Shown here: piece after piece, positions 11,043-21,768 of the stretch | Layout of the letters: every line of letters begins with the position of its first letter | Numbering within the stretch: position 1 is the first letter of the stretch | Assembly (NCBI GenBank): GCA_963580285.1 | Contig: OY757021.1 | Location: 94,165,221-94,229,220 of the forward strand | Direction of reading: 5' to 3' | Origin: Lucinisca nassula | Taxonomy: Eukaryota > Mollusca > Bivalvia > Lucinida > Lucinidae | DNA length: 64,000 nt | Made by a program: the position numbers and the translations under genes | Notes under the pieces: model-generated | What the model was told of the DNA's origin: nothing | Databases searched by the model: none | Seen by the model: the letters and a program-made list of their open reading frames with translations, nothing else

Positions 11043-12121
11043 GAAAACTTTAAAGAATGCGTTATGAACTGCACAAATATACAGAAATTAATAAGCGATA
11101 AAGCACATTCACACCAATGTAACACAACAAAATGTCAGTATTTTAATATTCATACCTCCTGGAGAATATCGTCATAATTTTTCCAGTGAGCCGCTCAAGT
11201 TTGTGTCTAAAGCATCCGTTTACATGTAAAGTGCTACGCATGAAATAAAAACCAGTGCATGTACATTTCATGACCTGCTTTCTTTGACACTTGACAGCAG
11301 TTTGATGACAAATTGAATGTCCATTTCATTAAAAGTTGATAAGGACATGTCATTCTGAGAAGCTGCTCCCCTAATTGCATGGATAACAAAACATGCTACA
11401 GAAGACGGTTTTGAAAACAAAATTACCTCGGGCTCAATGTGGGTGTTTTGCAATGACTGACATAATGGGATAGCTAATAAACCCTAGAGTGAGCAGCGAT
11501 ATGAGGCAAAGAAAACAAACACTTAAGAAATGAAAATTATTTTTCTGCTGTTCATGATAGTACGGACGCAGTGGGTTGTATGCAAAGTAAGTGAACCCCT
11601 TCGGGGTTCACGGGGTTCATGTAAACTTTGTTAGCGACTCGCTGTCGTTCATATTTTCATGAAAAGCAGAAAAATTAAGTTTATTGTTTTATAATAACAT
11701 TCTATGCCCCTCATCACTGGGCGAAAAATAATGCTTATAGGGCAAACTTTTTAAACTGAAAAAACATTTACACCCATTTTACTACATAGAGAGGAACAGC
11801 GTTGACCTCACCAATGCCCGTAGAGAACCATGGTTTAGAATGACGTCACTTGATGTCACTGAAAATCATGTGACTCGATGCGTTTACGGAAGTATGAACC
11901 ATACTGTTTTCTATGTGTTTACATTATATTTTTTTATTTATGAGCCGGATAAATTCCATACCCCATCAGTTGAGCATTAAAAAAAGTTTTATAATCCTTG
12001 GGCTGCAGGTTGGTGCAGTTTATGTCTGTACACCGTTCTTTCTACCTCTGGAATGAACAGTACACAATATTTCCATACCCCTCTAATTAATCTTAAGACT
12101 TCCACAAATTTAATCCAAATA
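11043..12121. other. No recognisable gene
   Basis: Interior of the long-TIR element. A 61-codon frame on the minus strand (11268-11453) has an ordinary-looking composition, but I recognise no family and no splice sites that would support it. Confidence 0.4.
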
Positions 12122-12122
12122 T

Positions 12123-12206
<84 letters not shown>
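12122..12206. repeat. GA microsatellite
   Basis: A run of about 40 GA units with a single GAAA interruption near the right end. Confidence 0.97.
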
Positions 12207-12547
12207 ACAGCTAACATTAGACAAAATACATGTTGAAACGCTTTCCACTTATCACAAAGAAAAAAAAAATGAACGAAAATTCCTACAGGCCTATTGGCAC
12301 CAAAACAGCCTTTGTTATTTAGGTAATAATATTAGAACACACGCTTAAAGTCGTCAGTCTTTCCGACCACTATGAATTCAAATTTGTAAAACAATTTCAA
12401 GTTATTTCTAGCCGTATCTCTTTTAACTAAAATTCTGAACCGTTTGGCTTAACACTGCTGCATTTTTATTTATTTTTTTGCTTAGCTAACCGTCGTCGTG
12501 TACCGGGAACGAGCGTTTAAACATAAGGTGACGATGTCGTGTACATA

Positions 12548-12844
12548 GCGGCCCCCGCCCAAAGGGGCTTGAAGAAATATATGGGCTGCATGATGCTTCA
12601 ACCGCAGAGCTGAATCTGGTCCCCCACTAGTACTGGTAAACCGCTTAGAGGATCTAAGCCTGTCCAAGACCCGCAGTGCGAGGCGGACCGTCCATGCTAA
12701 TAAACCCTATTGGTTTCATTGGGCGACAGGGCTTGAGATGTCATGTCATCTCAATGTCGGGTAAAAATTGGAAGCAACGTCTCCAAAATGACCTTTACAG
12801 TGTTGACGGGGACGTTAAGCCTCAAATCAAACAAACAAACAAAC
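12548..12844 (+). mobile_element. SINE S3, full-length sense copy
   Basis: It reads 5' to 3' from GGCCCCCGCCCAAAGGGG through GCTTGAAGAAATA, TATTGGTTTCATTGGGCGAC and AATGTCGGGTAAAA to the tail GACGTTAAGCCTCAAATC and AAAC repeats. Its tail end touches the P-loop gene remnant, which it appears to truncate. Confidence 0.85.
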
Positions 12845-12849
12845 GTCAT

Positions 12850-13096
12850 GTACACATGTTCTTTAGCACTCTGCCAAAAACACATAGATTTTATACGATA
12901 GCCGTTGTGCAAGAAACTGACAAACATTTCCCCTTCAATACGGAGCTCTCTAGCAATCTCCTCGATAACGTGGGTTTTGCCCGTCCCAGCCTGGACATAA
13001 ACAAGGCAGTTGGGCCCAGTTGGGCCTTGTTTTTTTAATCAGATCAAAGGCCGTCTTCTGCTTTTTAGTAAACATTTTATTTCCTTTTCTGCGCAT
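12850..13096 (-). pseudogene. Broken P-loop NTPase (helicase-like) gene fragment
   Basis: On the minus strand the translation contains VYVQAGTGKTHVIEEIAREL, a clear Walker A (GxGKT) in the form typical of DNA helicases and AAA-type ATPases; the Walker A codons lie at about 12969-12995. Upstream, in another frame, is FTKKQKTAFDLIKK, which would run straight into the Walker A segment. A 10-base direct duplication, CAGTTGGGCC twice at 13007-13026, separates the two frames, so it reads as a frameshift by slippage. Downstream the gene stops at the SINE tail (12844). It could be a piece of the element's own enzyme or captured host sequence. The exact helicase family cannot be told from about 75 residues. 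Confidence 0.6.
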
Positions 13097-13439
13097 GTGT
13101 CAAAAAAGTTACAGCGGCTGACTGGAAGCGATGCAATACAAAATTCCCAGAGCACAGCCCATTATACGTAGAAACACCATCCAGTTATCTTAGCTGCGTA
13201 ATACGTGTATACGTAGTCCTAGCAGAATATGTTACATTGACAAAATAAATTAAAGGAGAAATCAAGGCTATCACACTCATTTTAACAGTAACAACTCCAC
13301 TGCCGGAACGTAGTTTCAGAAGTTCCGGATTATATCTGTCCTGCACGTCCCGCCTTTTAAACACGACGATTATGGCAAGCGCCCGGGTTTCTGTACCGAT
13401 CATTGACAGAACACTGCGAAAGCGAAGCAAAAGTTGGAA

Positions 13440-13909
13440 AAATCTATATTTAGAGCTGCGAGTACATCTTTTTGGCTTCAAATTGGCAAAGCGAGCTAAA
13501 GTTAAATGAAAGACAACTGGTGAAAGTGAAAAAAGTTCCCCCCGTATCACTAGTTCGGTTGTGATTGATGAAAACCTGAAAATTTTTGTCACACGTTTAT
13601 GCCGAATTTTGCTTTGCTGAGTTAATCCATGCGAGAAAAGCATGTTTCCTGCAAGTGGCAGACAGTGGCGGATTATTTTTGCAAAGTGGACTTATTTAAC
13701 TTGTATTATTCATAATAAGCAGGTAAAAAACTGCATTTGCGAAAAAGATACACTGGGTAAAATGAGGTAACCCCCAAAAAATTGAGCCGAAGTTTCCCCC
13801 CTTGTCTCTATTATAGTACCAAGAAAAAAAAAAAAAAAAAAAAAAAAAATTTTTTTTTTTTTTTCATTTTTTTTTTTTTTTTTTTTTTTTCATGATTCAA
13901 GCCCCTATG
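13440..13909 (-). repeat. Right long terminal inverted repeat
   Basis: The inverted partner of 6588-7060; the A and T tracts at 13822-13890 mirror those on the left. Differences between the arms (several per 100 bases) show the element is not a recent insertion. Confidence 0.8.
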
Positions 13910-14170
13910 GTAATGAACACCCCTCTAAGCCCCACTTTTACATAGAGAAAACTTGGGTTACAGGGGTAAACATTATTTTGCTTATTTCTGCTCCAAGACA
14001 TAGGTTGTGGGTACTCGTTAGAACCGCCTCAATGAGGCGGTTCTAACGAGTACCCAAAACCTATGTTTGGTGTACAAATAATTAAAATATGACAAATTTT
14101 CATCAGAAAAATAACAATTTTCAGAGTATGAAAAGTATGCACTATGTCACACTGATGTGTTGCCGTAATC
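13910..14170 (+). mobile_element. M4 MITE, right piece
   Basis: It continues the copy begun at 6561. It contains the TAGAGAAAAC block, the central palindrome with arms GGGTACTCGTTAGAACCGCC and inverse (14004-14055), and the end TGTTGCCGTAATC. Confidence 0.7.
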
Positions 14171-14210
14171 CACAGTTCAAGAAACAAAGACTGGATGCAA
14201 TAGCTTATTT

Positions 14211-14419
14211 AACCCTTGTCCTGCTGAACCCGGATATGCCTTTTCTTTGAAACAATGTAGATCCAGATCAGATGGCTTCTGAAGAAGCCATCTGATCAGG
14301 ATCTACATTGTTTGCCATTCAGATTGTGAATGTGTTGCAATAATTTGCATCAAGTAATCTGATTGGTTGATAATCGGTAGTGGGTGTGGCATATATGAAT
14401 ATTCAGCAGGACAAGGGTT
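14211..14419. mobile_element. piggyBac-like MITE M1, copy 3
   Basis: The best-preserved ends: TTAACCCTTGTCCTGCTG on the left and CAGCAGGACAAGGGTTAA on the right, so the TTAA target is duplicated. The hairpin centre lies at 14254-14317. Confidence 0.85.
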
Positions 14420-14727
14420 AAGTGTTTGCTGGTCACCTAGGTCTGACTGTACAGACTATTGTGCTCTGGGTCGGGTAACAGACCAGGCAAGTGCAGCACA
14501 TCATTAACTCACAAAATGTACAAAACAAGATTGACATCAGACATCATATAAATGAGAATAACCCTTAAAATCAATGATGATACAAACAAGCAGACAAAAG
14601 AAAAACAAGAACTGCTAGCAATGCTTGAAAGTTACAAAATTCAAGAATCCTGATATTCAAACCTTGATAAGGCATTCTTGCCTGAAGCATATATAGGAAC
14701 AATCAAAAACCGAATCAGGAGTTTATT

Positions 14728-14787
14728 GTTTTTTTTTTTATTTTTTCTATTTTGGTTTTGCGGCCCTTTAAGACTGTTTCTCTTATA
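14728..14787 (-). mobile_element. SINE S4, left piece (3' end), split
   Basis: A T-rich run and GGTTTTGCGGCCCTTTAAGA match the 3' end of S4. The copy resumes at 18123 after the pogo-like insertion; the break is at a TA. Confidence 0.7.
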
Positions 14788-17700
14788 CAGTGCAACCTTG
14801 TTAGTACTCGACCCGTTTCTACGCGAATTCGCTTATAACTCGGTATTTCATGCCTCCCAAATTTTCTCCCGAAGGCCCAATTTTTCCCCACCCACTTGGT
14901 TGACTGAAGAATGCTATTTTCTTATTCAAGTTTCAGTTTACAGAAACGTAAAATCAAATAAAAGTCATGAATAAATAAAACGATTGTGTCTCCCACTCTC
15001 CCTAATTGTTGTTGTTACCGTTTACAGCCATAAATCGGTCTTTTGTAATATTAATGTGACATCTGTCTTTTGAATGGAACAAATTAAAATTGCTTACCCC
15101 CTGTTTAATGGGCGAAACAAGCCGCGAAATTATCATTAACAGATCCATAAGTACTTGAGATATGCCGTCTTTCACGGTTTGATCTGCCCGCCATTGTTTT
15201 CTGCACGCGACCAGTAAATGACGCCAACGGGGTGGATTTTATTTTATGATTGAGGGATTATTCGGCAATTGTGACGGCAACAGAGGAGACATAATTAACA
15301 ACAGACCTTAATCTTCACACCTTGTCATGGCGTTGATTGCTTATCGATAAGGCCCGAGGCGTGGGTTTAGAATAATCCATTTGAACGGTGGTGCATAGTA
15401 AATTTCGGTAACGCATCATCTTTATATTTTTCATCACTGATAATATTTTCACAAGACAAGAGCGTGTATATCTAAAACTAATAGAATATGAAAATGATCG
15501 TTTCTTAGTTGGGTTGTGGGGCGGGGGAACACACACACAAAAAAATCAAGGAGTACTCTCTGCTACCGGCAGTGAAAATGGATCAACCCATCTGAACAGC
15601 GCTAGTGTTTGACGTAACGGGTCAAATGAATAATTAAGACCGTTTATCCAATCAGAATCACGATTCGCTAACGGTTAAATATCCGTGCTCCTCCGTAAGA
15701 AAGAATTTGCTCACCGGGAGCAAATTCCTTTCTTTTAGAAACAAGAGCTGTCGCGTGACAGCATAGCTCGCCTGTTTCCTGACTTCAAGATTTAAGGTAA
15801 AATTTATGAACCATGAAATATAGGTCACACTCACCTTGATATATTTGAGATCAATAATTAGGTCACATGGAACATATATTCCAGAGATTTCATTTCAGAA
15901 TCAAATTGTGTCTGATTTATAAGGCAAAGTCATTGAACCATGAAAATAGGTCACAAGGACCTAGATATATTTTTGTGTCAATCATCTGGTCACATGGAAC
16001 TAATAATCCAGGTGAGACATTTCTCTATCAAATAGTATTCAACATAATAGGAAAAATCACTGAACCATGAAATACAGGACACACTGACCTAGATATAATG
16101 CAAGCTCAATCATGGGGTCACATGGAATAAATAATCCAGGTATGACATTTCTCCATCAAATAGTGTTCAAGATAATAGGCAAAATCACTGAACCATGAAA
16201 TATAGGTCACACTGACCTGGATATATTTTGTGGTCAATTATCGGGTCACATGGAACTAATAATCCAGGTATGACGTTTCTCTATCAAATAGTATTGAAGA
16301 AAATAGGCAAAATCACTGAACCATGAAATATAGGTCATACTGGCCTAGATATATTTTGAGGTCAATAATGGTGTAACATGCAACTAATAACCCAGGTATA
16401 ACATTTCTCCATCAAATAGTATTCAAGATAATAGACAAAATCACTGGACCGGGAAAAGTAGGTCGCCATGACCTAGATATATTTTGAAGTCAATTATTGG
16501 GTCACATGGAACTAATAATCCAGGTATGACATTTCTCCATCAAATAGTATTTGAGATAATAGGCAAAATCGCTGAACCATGAAATATAGGTCACAGTGAC
16601 CTAGATATATTTTGAGGTCAATAATGGGGTCACATGCAACTAATAACCCAGGTATAACATTTCTCCTTCAAATAGTATTCAAGATAATAGACAAACTCAC
16701 TGGACCGTGAAATGTAGGTCACCATGACCTAGATATATTTTGCGGTCAATCGTGGAGTCATATGGAACAAATATCCCAGGTATGACATTTCTCCAACAAA
16801 TAGACTTCAAGATATAAGGCAAAATCACTGGACCGTGAAATGTAGGTCACCATGACCTAGATATATTTTGCGGTCAATTATTGGGTCACATGGAACTAAT
16901 AATCCAGGTATGACATTTCTCCATCAAATAGTATTTGAGATAATAGGCAAAATCGCTGAACCATGAAATATAGGTCACAGTGACCTAGATATATTTTGAG
17001 GTCAATCGTGGAGTCATATGGAACAAATATCCCAGGTATGATATTTCTCCAACAAATAGACTTCAAGATATAAGGCAAAATCACTGGACCGTGAAATGTA
17101 GGTCACCATGACCTTCACCCTTTTACACTTGAACCAATGTCACTTGATTGGCTGATGTATAACCAATTGTGTCTATAACTTGTTAGTATAATAGAAAGGT
17201 ATACAACAAATTACAAAGGTGTCCTGGATTTTGACCCCCTAGCCCCACCCCATCCCCACTCCCAGGCATGAACCCAGGGGTGTGTTGTCTTTGAATCTCA
17301 GAAGACACTCCCAGGTATCCAAGTTGTAAATATGAATGCTTTGTGGTGGGTGACTGTTAAGATATAAGCATTTCTAAAACTTTAACACAGAATTACAAAG
17401 GTGTTCTAGATTTTGACCCCTAGCCCCACCCCGGGGCATGAACCCAGGGGTCTGTTCTCTTTGAACATCAGAGGACCCTCCCAGGTACTTAAGTTCCAAA
17501 TATGAGTGGTCTGTGATGAGTGACTGTTGAGATATAAGCATTTGAAAAACTTTAACGCAGTGTGACGGGAACGCAAACGCAAACGCGCACGCCATCCGAG
17601 GTGACAACAATAGCTCTCCTTATTCTTCGTACAGGCGAGCTAAAAAGCGCATTCTAGGTAGGGAAATCCAAACCATAACGTTCACGTGTGAAAAAAAAAT

Positions 17701-18120
17701 CTGCTTTATCCATTCGAGAAATTATGCAAAAACACAACTGACTTTGCCGTCGGACATATTTGTGTATACTGGTGTTTACTTCATCACCGCATGCACCGGG
17801 TAAACACCAATATGGCGGCTGGAGACACGGAAAAGAGACCTTTATTTGTCATTTTGTTTATAATTATTACAGGGCAATCAAACCAAACGGATAAAATAGA
17901 TAAACAGATACTGTTGATGCTTCGCTAATTAATGTAGATAATTCATGAAATTAATACTCGTCTATCAAAAAATCCCCGCATGGCTTGTAATTACGTCGGT
18001 TCCCCACCCACTAGACATCGTAGGAAAGGCCTCGGCAAGTCAGATGCTATAACGCGCCTCACTTATAACGCGGTCCCGATATGTGCACCCCGATAGGCGC
18101 GTTATAACGAGGTTGCACTG
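14788..18120. mobile_element. pogo/Tigger-like DNA element P1
   Basis: The left end is CAGTGCAACCTTGTTA and the right end TAACGAGGTTGCACTG, inverted and flanked on both sides by TA (14786-14787 and 18121-18122). CAG starts with a TA duplication are typical of pogo/Tigger elements. Without HL4 (15741-17642) it is about 1.4 kb and shows no transposase frame, so it is probably a deletion derivative. A hairpin stands at 15700-15735 (arms around AAAGAATTTGCTC). Confidence 0.75.
15741..17642 (+). mobile_element. Helentron-like element HL4, copy 1
   Basis: It starts ACAAGAGCTGTCGCGTGACAGC (5' hairpin GCTGTC/GACAGC), then AGCTCGCCTGT; it ends GTACAGGCGAGCTA, the inverse motif. The core is an array with an exact 128-base period. 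Each unit holds a GGTCAnnnTGACC or near version, then AGATATATTTTG; perfect ones begin at 16205, 16589, 16717, 16845, 16973 and 17101. The distal part (17210-17560) contains two longer units with CCCAGGGGT. It is inserted between A and A in P1. Confidence 0.8.
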
Positions 18121-18122
18121 TA

Positions 18123-18288
18123 CCAAGATGACTGTTATTCTGAGGCGGGCAAAAACTGGAGTACCCGGAAAAAAACCACCTGATTTTCCATTGCACAACT
18201 TGGTGTCTCACATGTGACCCGAGCCAGAATCAAACCCACGGCAGTGAGAGACCTAATGATTAAGAGTCAGCCCTCTTACTCATTAATC
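18123..18288 (-). mobile_element. SINE S4, right piece (tRNA head)
   Basis: GGAGTACCCGG, GTGACCCGAGCC and the inverse tRNA-like head with box B (GAATCAAACCCACGG on the plus strand) match the 5' part of S4 at 58560-58719. It is contiguous with 14728-14787 once P1 is removed. Confidence 0.75.
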
Positions 18289-18290
18289 AT

Positions 18291-18485
18291 TAACCCTTAT
18301 GTAGCTGTTCACCATAACCCCTAACTTTCCAAACTGTGTAGATCCAGATCAGATGGCAAGAAGCCATCTGATCGGGATCTACACTGTTTGACATTCAGTT
18401 TGCGAACTTTTGTAGAAATAAATTACATCAAGTAATCTGATTGGTTCAAAGTCAGAAATTAATTATGCAGCGGGATAAGGCTTAA
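18291..18485. mobile_element. piggyBac-like MITE M1, copy 4
   Basis: TTAACCCTTATGTAGCTG at the left and CAGCGGGATAAGGCTTAA at the right, with the hairpin centre at 18337-18390. It sits 50 bases from a phospholipase C exon. Confidence 0.75.
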
Positions 18486-18534
18486 ACTGGTCACCAAGAG
18501 ACTGTGATATGTTAAAAAGAGGAAGTGCACTTAC

Positions 18535-18620
18535 ATTCTACACATCGACATCCTTTCCGCAGTGCTCTAATGTAAGCATCTACACTTGAGGGGCCCTTTA
18601 ATTGGTCTTCTGATAAATAT
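18535..18620 (-). CDS. PLCD: Phosphoinositide phospholipase C, X-domain exon (EDQLKGPSS)
   Basis: The acceptor TATTTATAG lies above 18620 and the donor GTAAGT at 18534-18529. With the split threonine codon of the previous exon it encodes [20 protein letters not shown] and RKGCRCVE plus the first base of a leucine codon. The E of CRCVE-LD is a catalytic/calcium-binding acid; the exon border falls between it and LDCWDG. EDQLxGPSS followed by YIRAL favours the delta class over beta, gamma or eta. Phase fits both neighbours exactly. Confidence 0.9.
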
Positions 18621-18660
18621 CTATAAATAGAAAAAAAAATAGAATGCACAGGCTGATCTG

Positions 18661-18946
18661 TTTTTGTTTGATTTGAGGTTTAACCACCCCATCAACACTG
18701 CATAGGTCATTTTGGAGAGGCTGCTTCTAATTTTGTGGTACTTTTACCCAACATTGAGATGAAGCCCTGTCACCCAATGAAACCAATAGGGTTTATAAGC
18801 ATAGACGGTCTGACTTGCACCGCTTTGCCTGGGCAGGCTAAGATTCTCTAAGCGGTTTACCAGTACTCGTATGCTGTCAGTTTCAGCTCTGCATGGAAGC
18901 ATCATGTAGCCCATCTATTTTTTCAAGCCCCGATGGGTCGGGGCAG
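18661..18946 (-). mobile_element. SINE S3 copy
   Basis: A nearly full copy in the intron just upstream of the 18535-18620 exon; the tail is at the left, the start near GCCCCGATGGGTCGGGG at the right. Confidence 0.8.
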
Positions 18947-19539
18947 AGTATAAACTATGTGCAGACATATCCAAAGCTACTTTTTTGCTTGTTGGGGCTA
19001 ATCTGGCTCTTGTATACGCTGTAGATCCATTATATTTCGATGTATATACCAGCCTGGTCTTGCTGCCATGGTGATATGATAGTTTTTCATACTTAAGTAT
19101 ATTCATTCAAGTAAATAACCCTATTACCCAACTAAAATACAATTAGAATTGCCCTACGGCAGTAAATAGGACGACCCATAGAGCCGAACAAGTAATTTAA
19201 CTAAGACCAGCTTATAAACCACATTTGAAAGCCAGTCATCGCAAAATTTTACAGTTTTGCAATGCCATTTTTATCTGGGTTTATCAGTTTGGCCATAATT
19301 TGCACTGTTGCCGTTTTTACACACCACCAATGGCATTCAGAAGATCTACTCAAAAACTACACTAATTGACTGTTTGCTAATCTTAATTTGCACCTTTTCA
19401 AGCCTATTGATTGACCATAATTGGATAAATTGTCTAAACACACCATATCAGCGACATTTTTCTAAATAATCTATACATTTTTGAGATGGTCTCTATTTAT
19501 TTTGGGAGCCATCTTTAAACTATGTTATATCCCTTTATT

Positions 19540-20245
19540 GGTCTAGTTACATGTCTGAGGTCTGCTGTATTGGCCCGAGGCGGAAAGGCTGAGGCCAATA
19601 CAGCTGATCAACTAGACAGGTCCAGGGTCTGCTGTATTAGCCCAAGGCCAAAAGGCTGAGGCCAATACAGCTGACCTAGGACCTGTAACTGGGACAATAC
19701 AAAAATGCTAGATTAATGACAATTCTATTAACAGACACCATTAAAAACATGTTTATTGATTTTTTACCTCATTGTTAATACAGATAACCTCCAACAATAT
19801 AGGCTAGTCAATTAATAATATAATGTTATTAATCAAGGCATTTCGCATTGGCCAATGCTTCGGTCTCGGGCCAATGCAGCAGACCTCGGACCTGTACCTG
19901 GGCCAATGCGAAATGACTTGATTAATGGCAATTTTATTAATTGACACAATTAAAAAACATAATTTTTGATTTTTTCACCTCACTTGACATCAGTTAATAT
20001 TGGCTGACCTGGTGTTAATACGGATGGCCTCCGATCAATACAGGATAGTCAATTAATAATGTTCATAATCATGTTTTTTTAATTGTATCAATAAAATTGT
20101 TATTAATCAAGTAATTTCGTATTGACACAGTTACAGGTCCTCATTCAGCTGCATTGGCCCTCGGCCTTCGGCCAAAGCAGCAGACCTCGGACCTGTACCT
20201 GGGCCAATACGTAATTACTTGATTAATAACATTATAGTATTATAG
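19540..20245. repeat. Fold-back (self-complementary) region
   Basis: Several nested inverted repeats: pairs of TGTATTGGCC / GGCCAATACAG at 19568-19665, TTATTAATCAAGGCATTTCG with its inverse at 19826-19930, and a third pair at 20086-20235 whose centre reads CTCGGCCTTCGGCC. ACCTGTAACTGGG-type blocks recur with the same spacing. It looks like two or three fold-back elements of one family. Confidence 0.6.
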
Positions 20246-20566
20246 AGAGGTTCATGTGTATATAGCTGTTGCGGTCAATGACATATGCTCTTATAATTTG
20301 AACTGGATATTAGACAAGCAGTTTTTATGTTCTTTTATTTCAGCACATAATATACATGTATATATAGCAGCTGTAAAAGGTCAATATCAGTTTACAAGCG
20401 CTTCATGTTAATGAACTTTTCCAAGTCATGATTTCTGCTAATATAAAACTCTCATGAAGCATGGGTCATGTCACAAGAAAACCTGCCTCTGAGGTTTGCA
20501 ACCTGGTAAGACAAAAACTTGCCTGCTAAGACACAAAAGCTAGCAAGAGTTGAAATTTCAGTTATA

Positions 20567-20896
20567 CTGTGAAATTCAGCAATTAAGACCACCTAAAATT
20601 AAGACAAAATATGCTTTTAAAAGCATATTTAGGAGGTTTTAGGTACATCTTCTTTTTGTTTTCTACATATTTAGGAGGTTTGAGGTACATCTTCTTTGTG
20701 TTTTCTACATATTTAGGAGGTTTTAGGTACATCTTCTTTGTGTTTTCTACATATTTAGGAGGTTTTAGGTACATCTTCTTTGTGTTTTCTACATCCAGTG
20801 CTCTAGTTGGAGACCATCTTTGGGACTATTCAAAAGTGGTCTTCAAGACCACTTTTGAACAGTCCCAAAGATGGTCTTAATATATGAATTTTACTG
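20567..20896. mobile_element. Small TA-flanked TIR element P3 with internal minisatellite
   Basis: The ends CTGTGAAATTCAGC...ATTAAGACC and GGTCTTAAT...GAATTTTACTG are inverted and flanked by TA. Inside are four copies of a 42-base unit (CATATTTAGGAGGTTTTAGG plus TACATCTTCTTTGTG) at 20624-20790 and a perfect palindrome at 20812-20878 with arms ACCATCTTTGGGACT and inverse. Confidence 0.65.
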
Positions 20897-20899
20897 TAT

Positions 20900-21420
20900 A
20901 AACTGGACGCAATGTACTCTCTAAGCAGCAAGCACAATGTCCTGATAAGATTGTACAGAAGCAAAGGCTGGTCTGCACTTTTCTTGATTCCAAATAGCAA
21001 AAAGCATATTTTCTCATGACATTGCTGACTTTTAAAATTTAAAACCTTTAAGGAATTCCTCCCACCTATCTGATTACAAAGCCCTTACATTTTATGAGAA
21101 CATACTAGATAATAAATCATGAAGAGACTGTGTCATGTTCTTAAAAATTTATGAGGCTCAATTTAAAACATCTGCTCCAATCATACCCAGTGAATCTTTG
21201 TCAAATTCATCTGTTTGAATTTGACACAAATTAATTAAACTCTGGCAGCAACTCACATCCAACTCTCAAATACAACTTTTTCATCTATCAAATTTGACAA
21301 AAGAAAATTTGTCCAATAACCAGACCACATAATCAATCTTTGTAGAAATCTGACTTTGTTGAATTTGACAGTTTTCTACCAAGACTGATCATGGCATCAT
21401 AAGGTAGTGATGGATGGTAT
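20900..21420. other. No recognisable feature
   Basis: AT-rich intron sequence; nothing supportable seen. Confidence 0.5.
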
Positions 21421-21432
21421 TTACATATGAGC

Positions 21433-21759
21433 TGACCAGCCCCAATAGCTCAGTTGTAGTGTGTCCGCTCCAGGAACGGGAGGTCACGGGTTCTATCCCG
21501 GGCCGGGACATACCAGTCGTTAAGAATGGTACTAGCTGCTCCTCCCTTGGCACTCAGATTTACGGGGTAAAGCTAGGACTGGTCCACCCAGTGTCAGGAT
21601 AATGTGACTGGGTGTGGTATCATGTAATGTGTCTGGGACATTATACTTCAGTAAGGCAGCACTATAAAAGTGAGCATTGAGCTCCCTGTCACAACCAGAC
21701 ACCGTCGTTATATGACTGAAAAATTGTTGAAAGCGACGTTAAACCCAAATTCACACACA
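21433..21759 (+). mobile_element. tRNA-derived SINE S2, full length
   Basis: The tRNA-like head (CCCCAATAGCTCAGTTG, box B GGTTCTATCCC) is followed by a conserved body and the tail GCGACGTTAAACCCAAATTC with CACA repeats. It is flanked by the 12-base duplication TTACATATGAGC (21421-21432 and 21760-21771), whose right copy overlaps the end of MITE M3. Confidence 0.85.
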
Positions 21760-21768
21760 TTACATATG

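Larger units (their letters stand above)
6588..13909. mobile_element. Large long-TIR DNA element, 7.3 kb
   Basis: Inverted ends start CATAGGGGCTTGAATCATG at 6588 and finish with the inverse at 13909. Similarity between the left end (to about 7060, weakly to 7250) and the right end (from about 13440) is clear over some 470 bases and includes long A/T runs. The 8-bp duplication GTAATGAA flanks it at 6580-6587 and 13910-13917. The interior holds HL3, two microsatellites, SINE copies and a broken P-loop gene fragment; no transposase was recognised. The 8-bp duplication would fit hAT, P or some Mutator-type elements; I leave the superfamily open. Confidence 0.8.

Noticed and set aside
11268..11453. 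61-codon minus frame as a gene fragment
   Set aside because: Plausible composition, but no motif, homologous copy or splice site to support it.
15741..17642. CRISPR-like array
   Set aside because: Regular 128-base spacing, but no short constant repeat with unique spacers; whole units are homologous, and the DNA is animal nuclear sequence.
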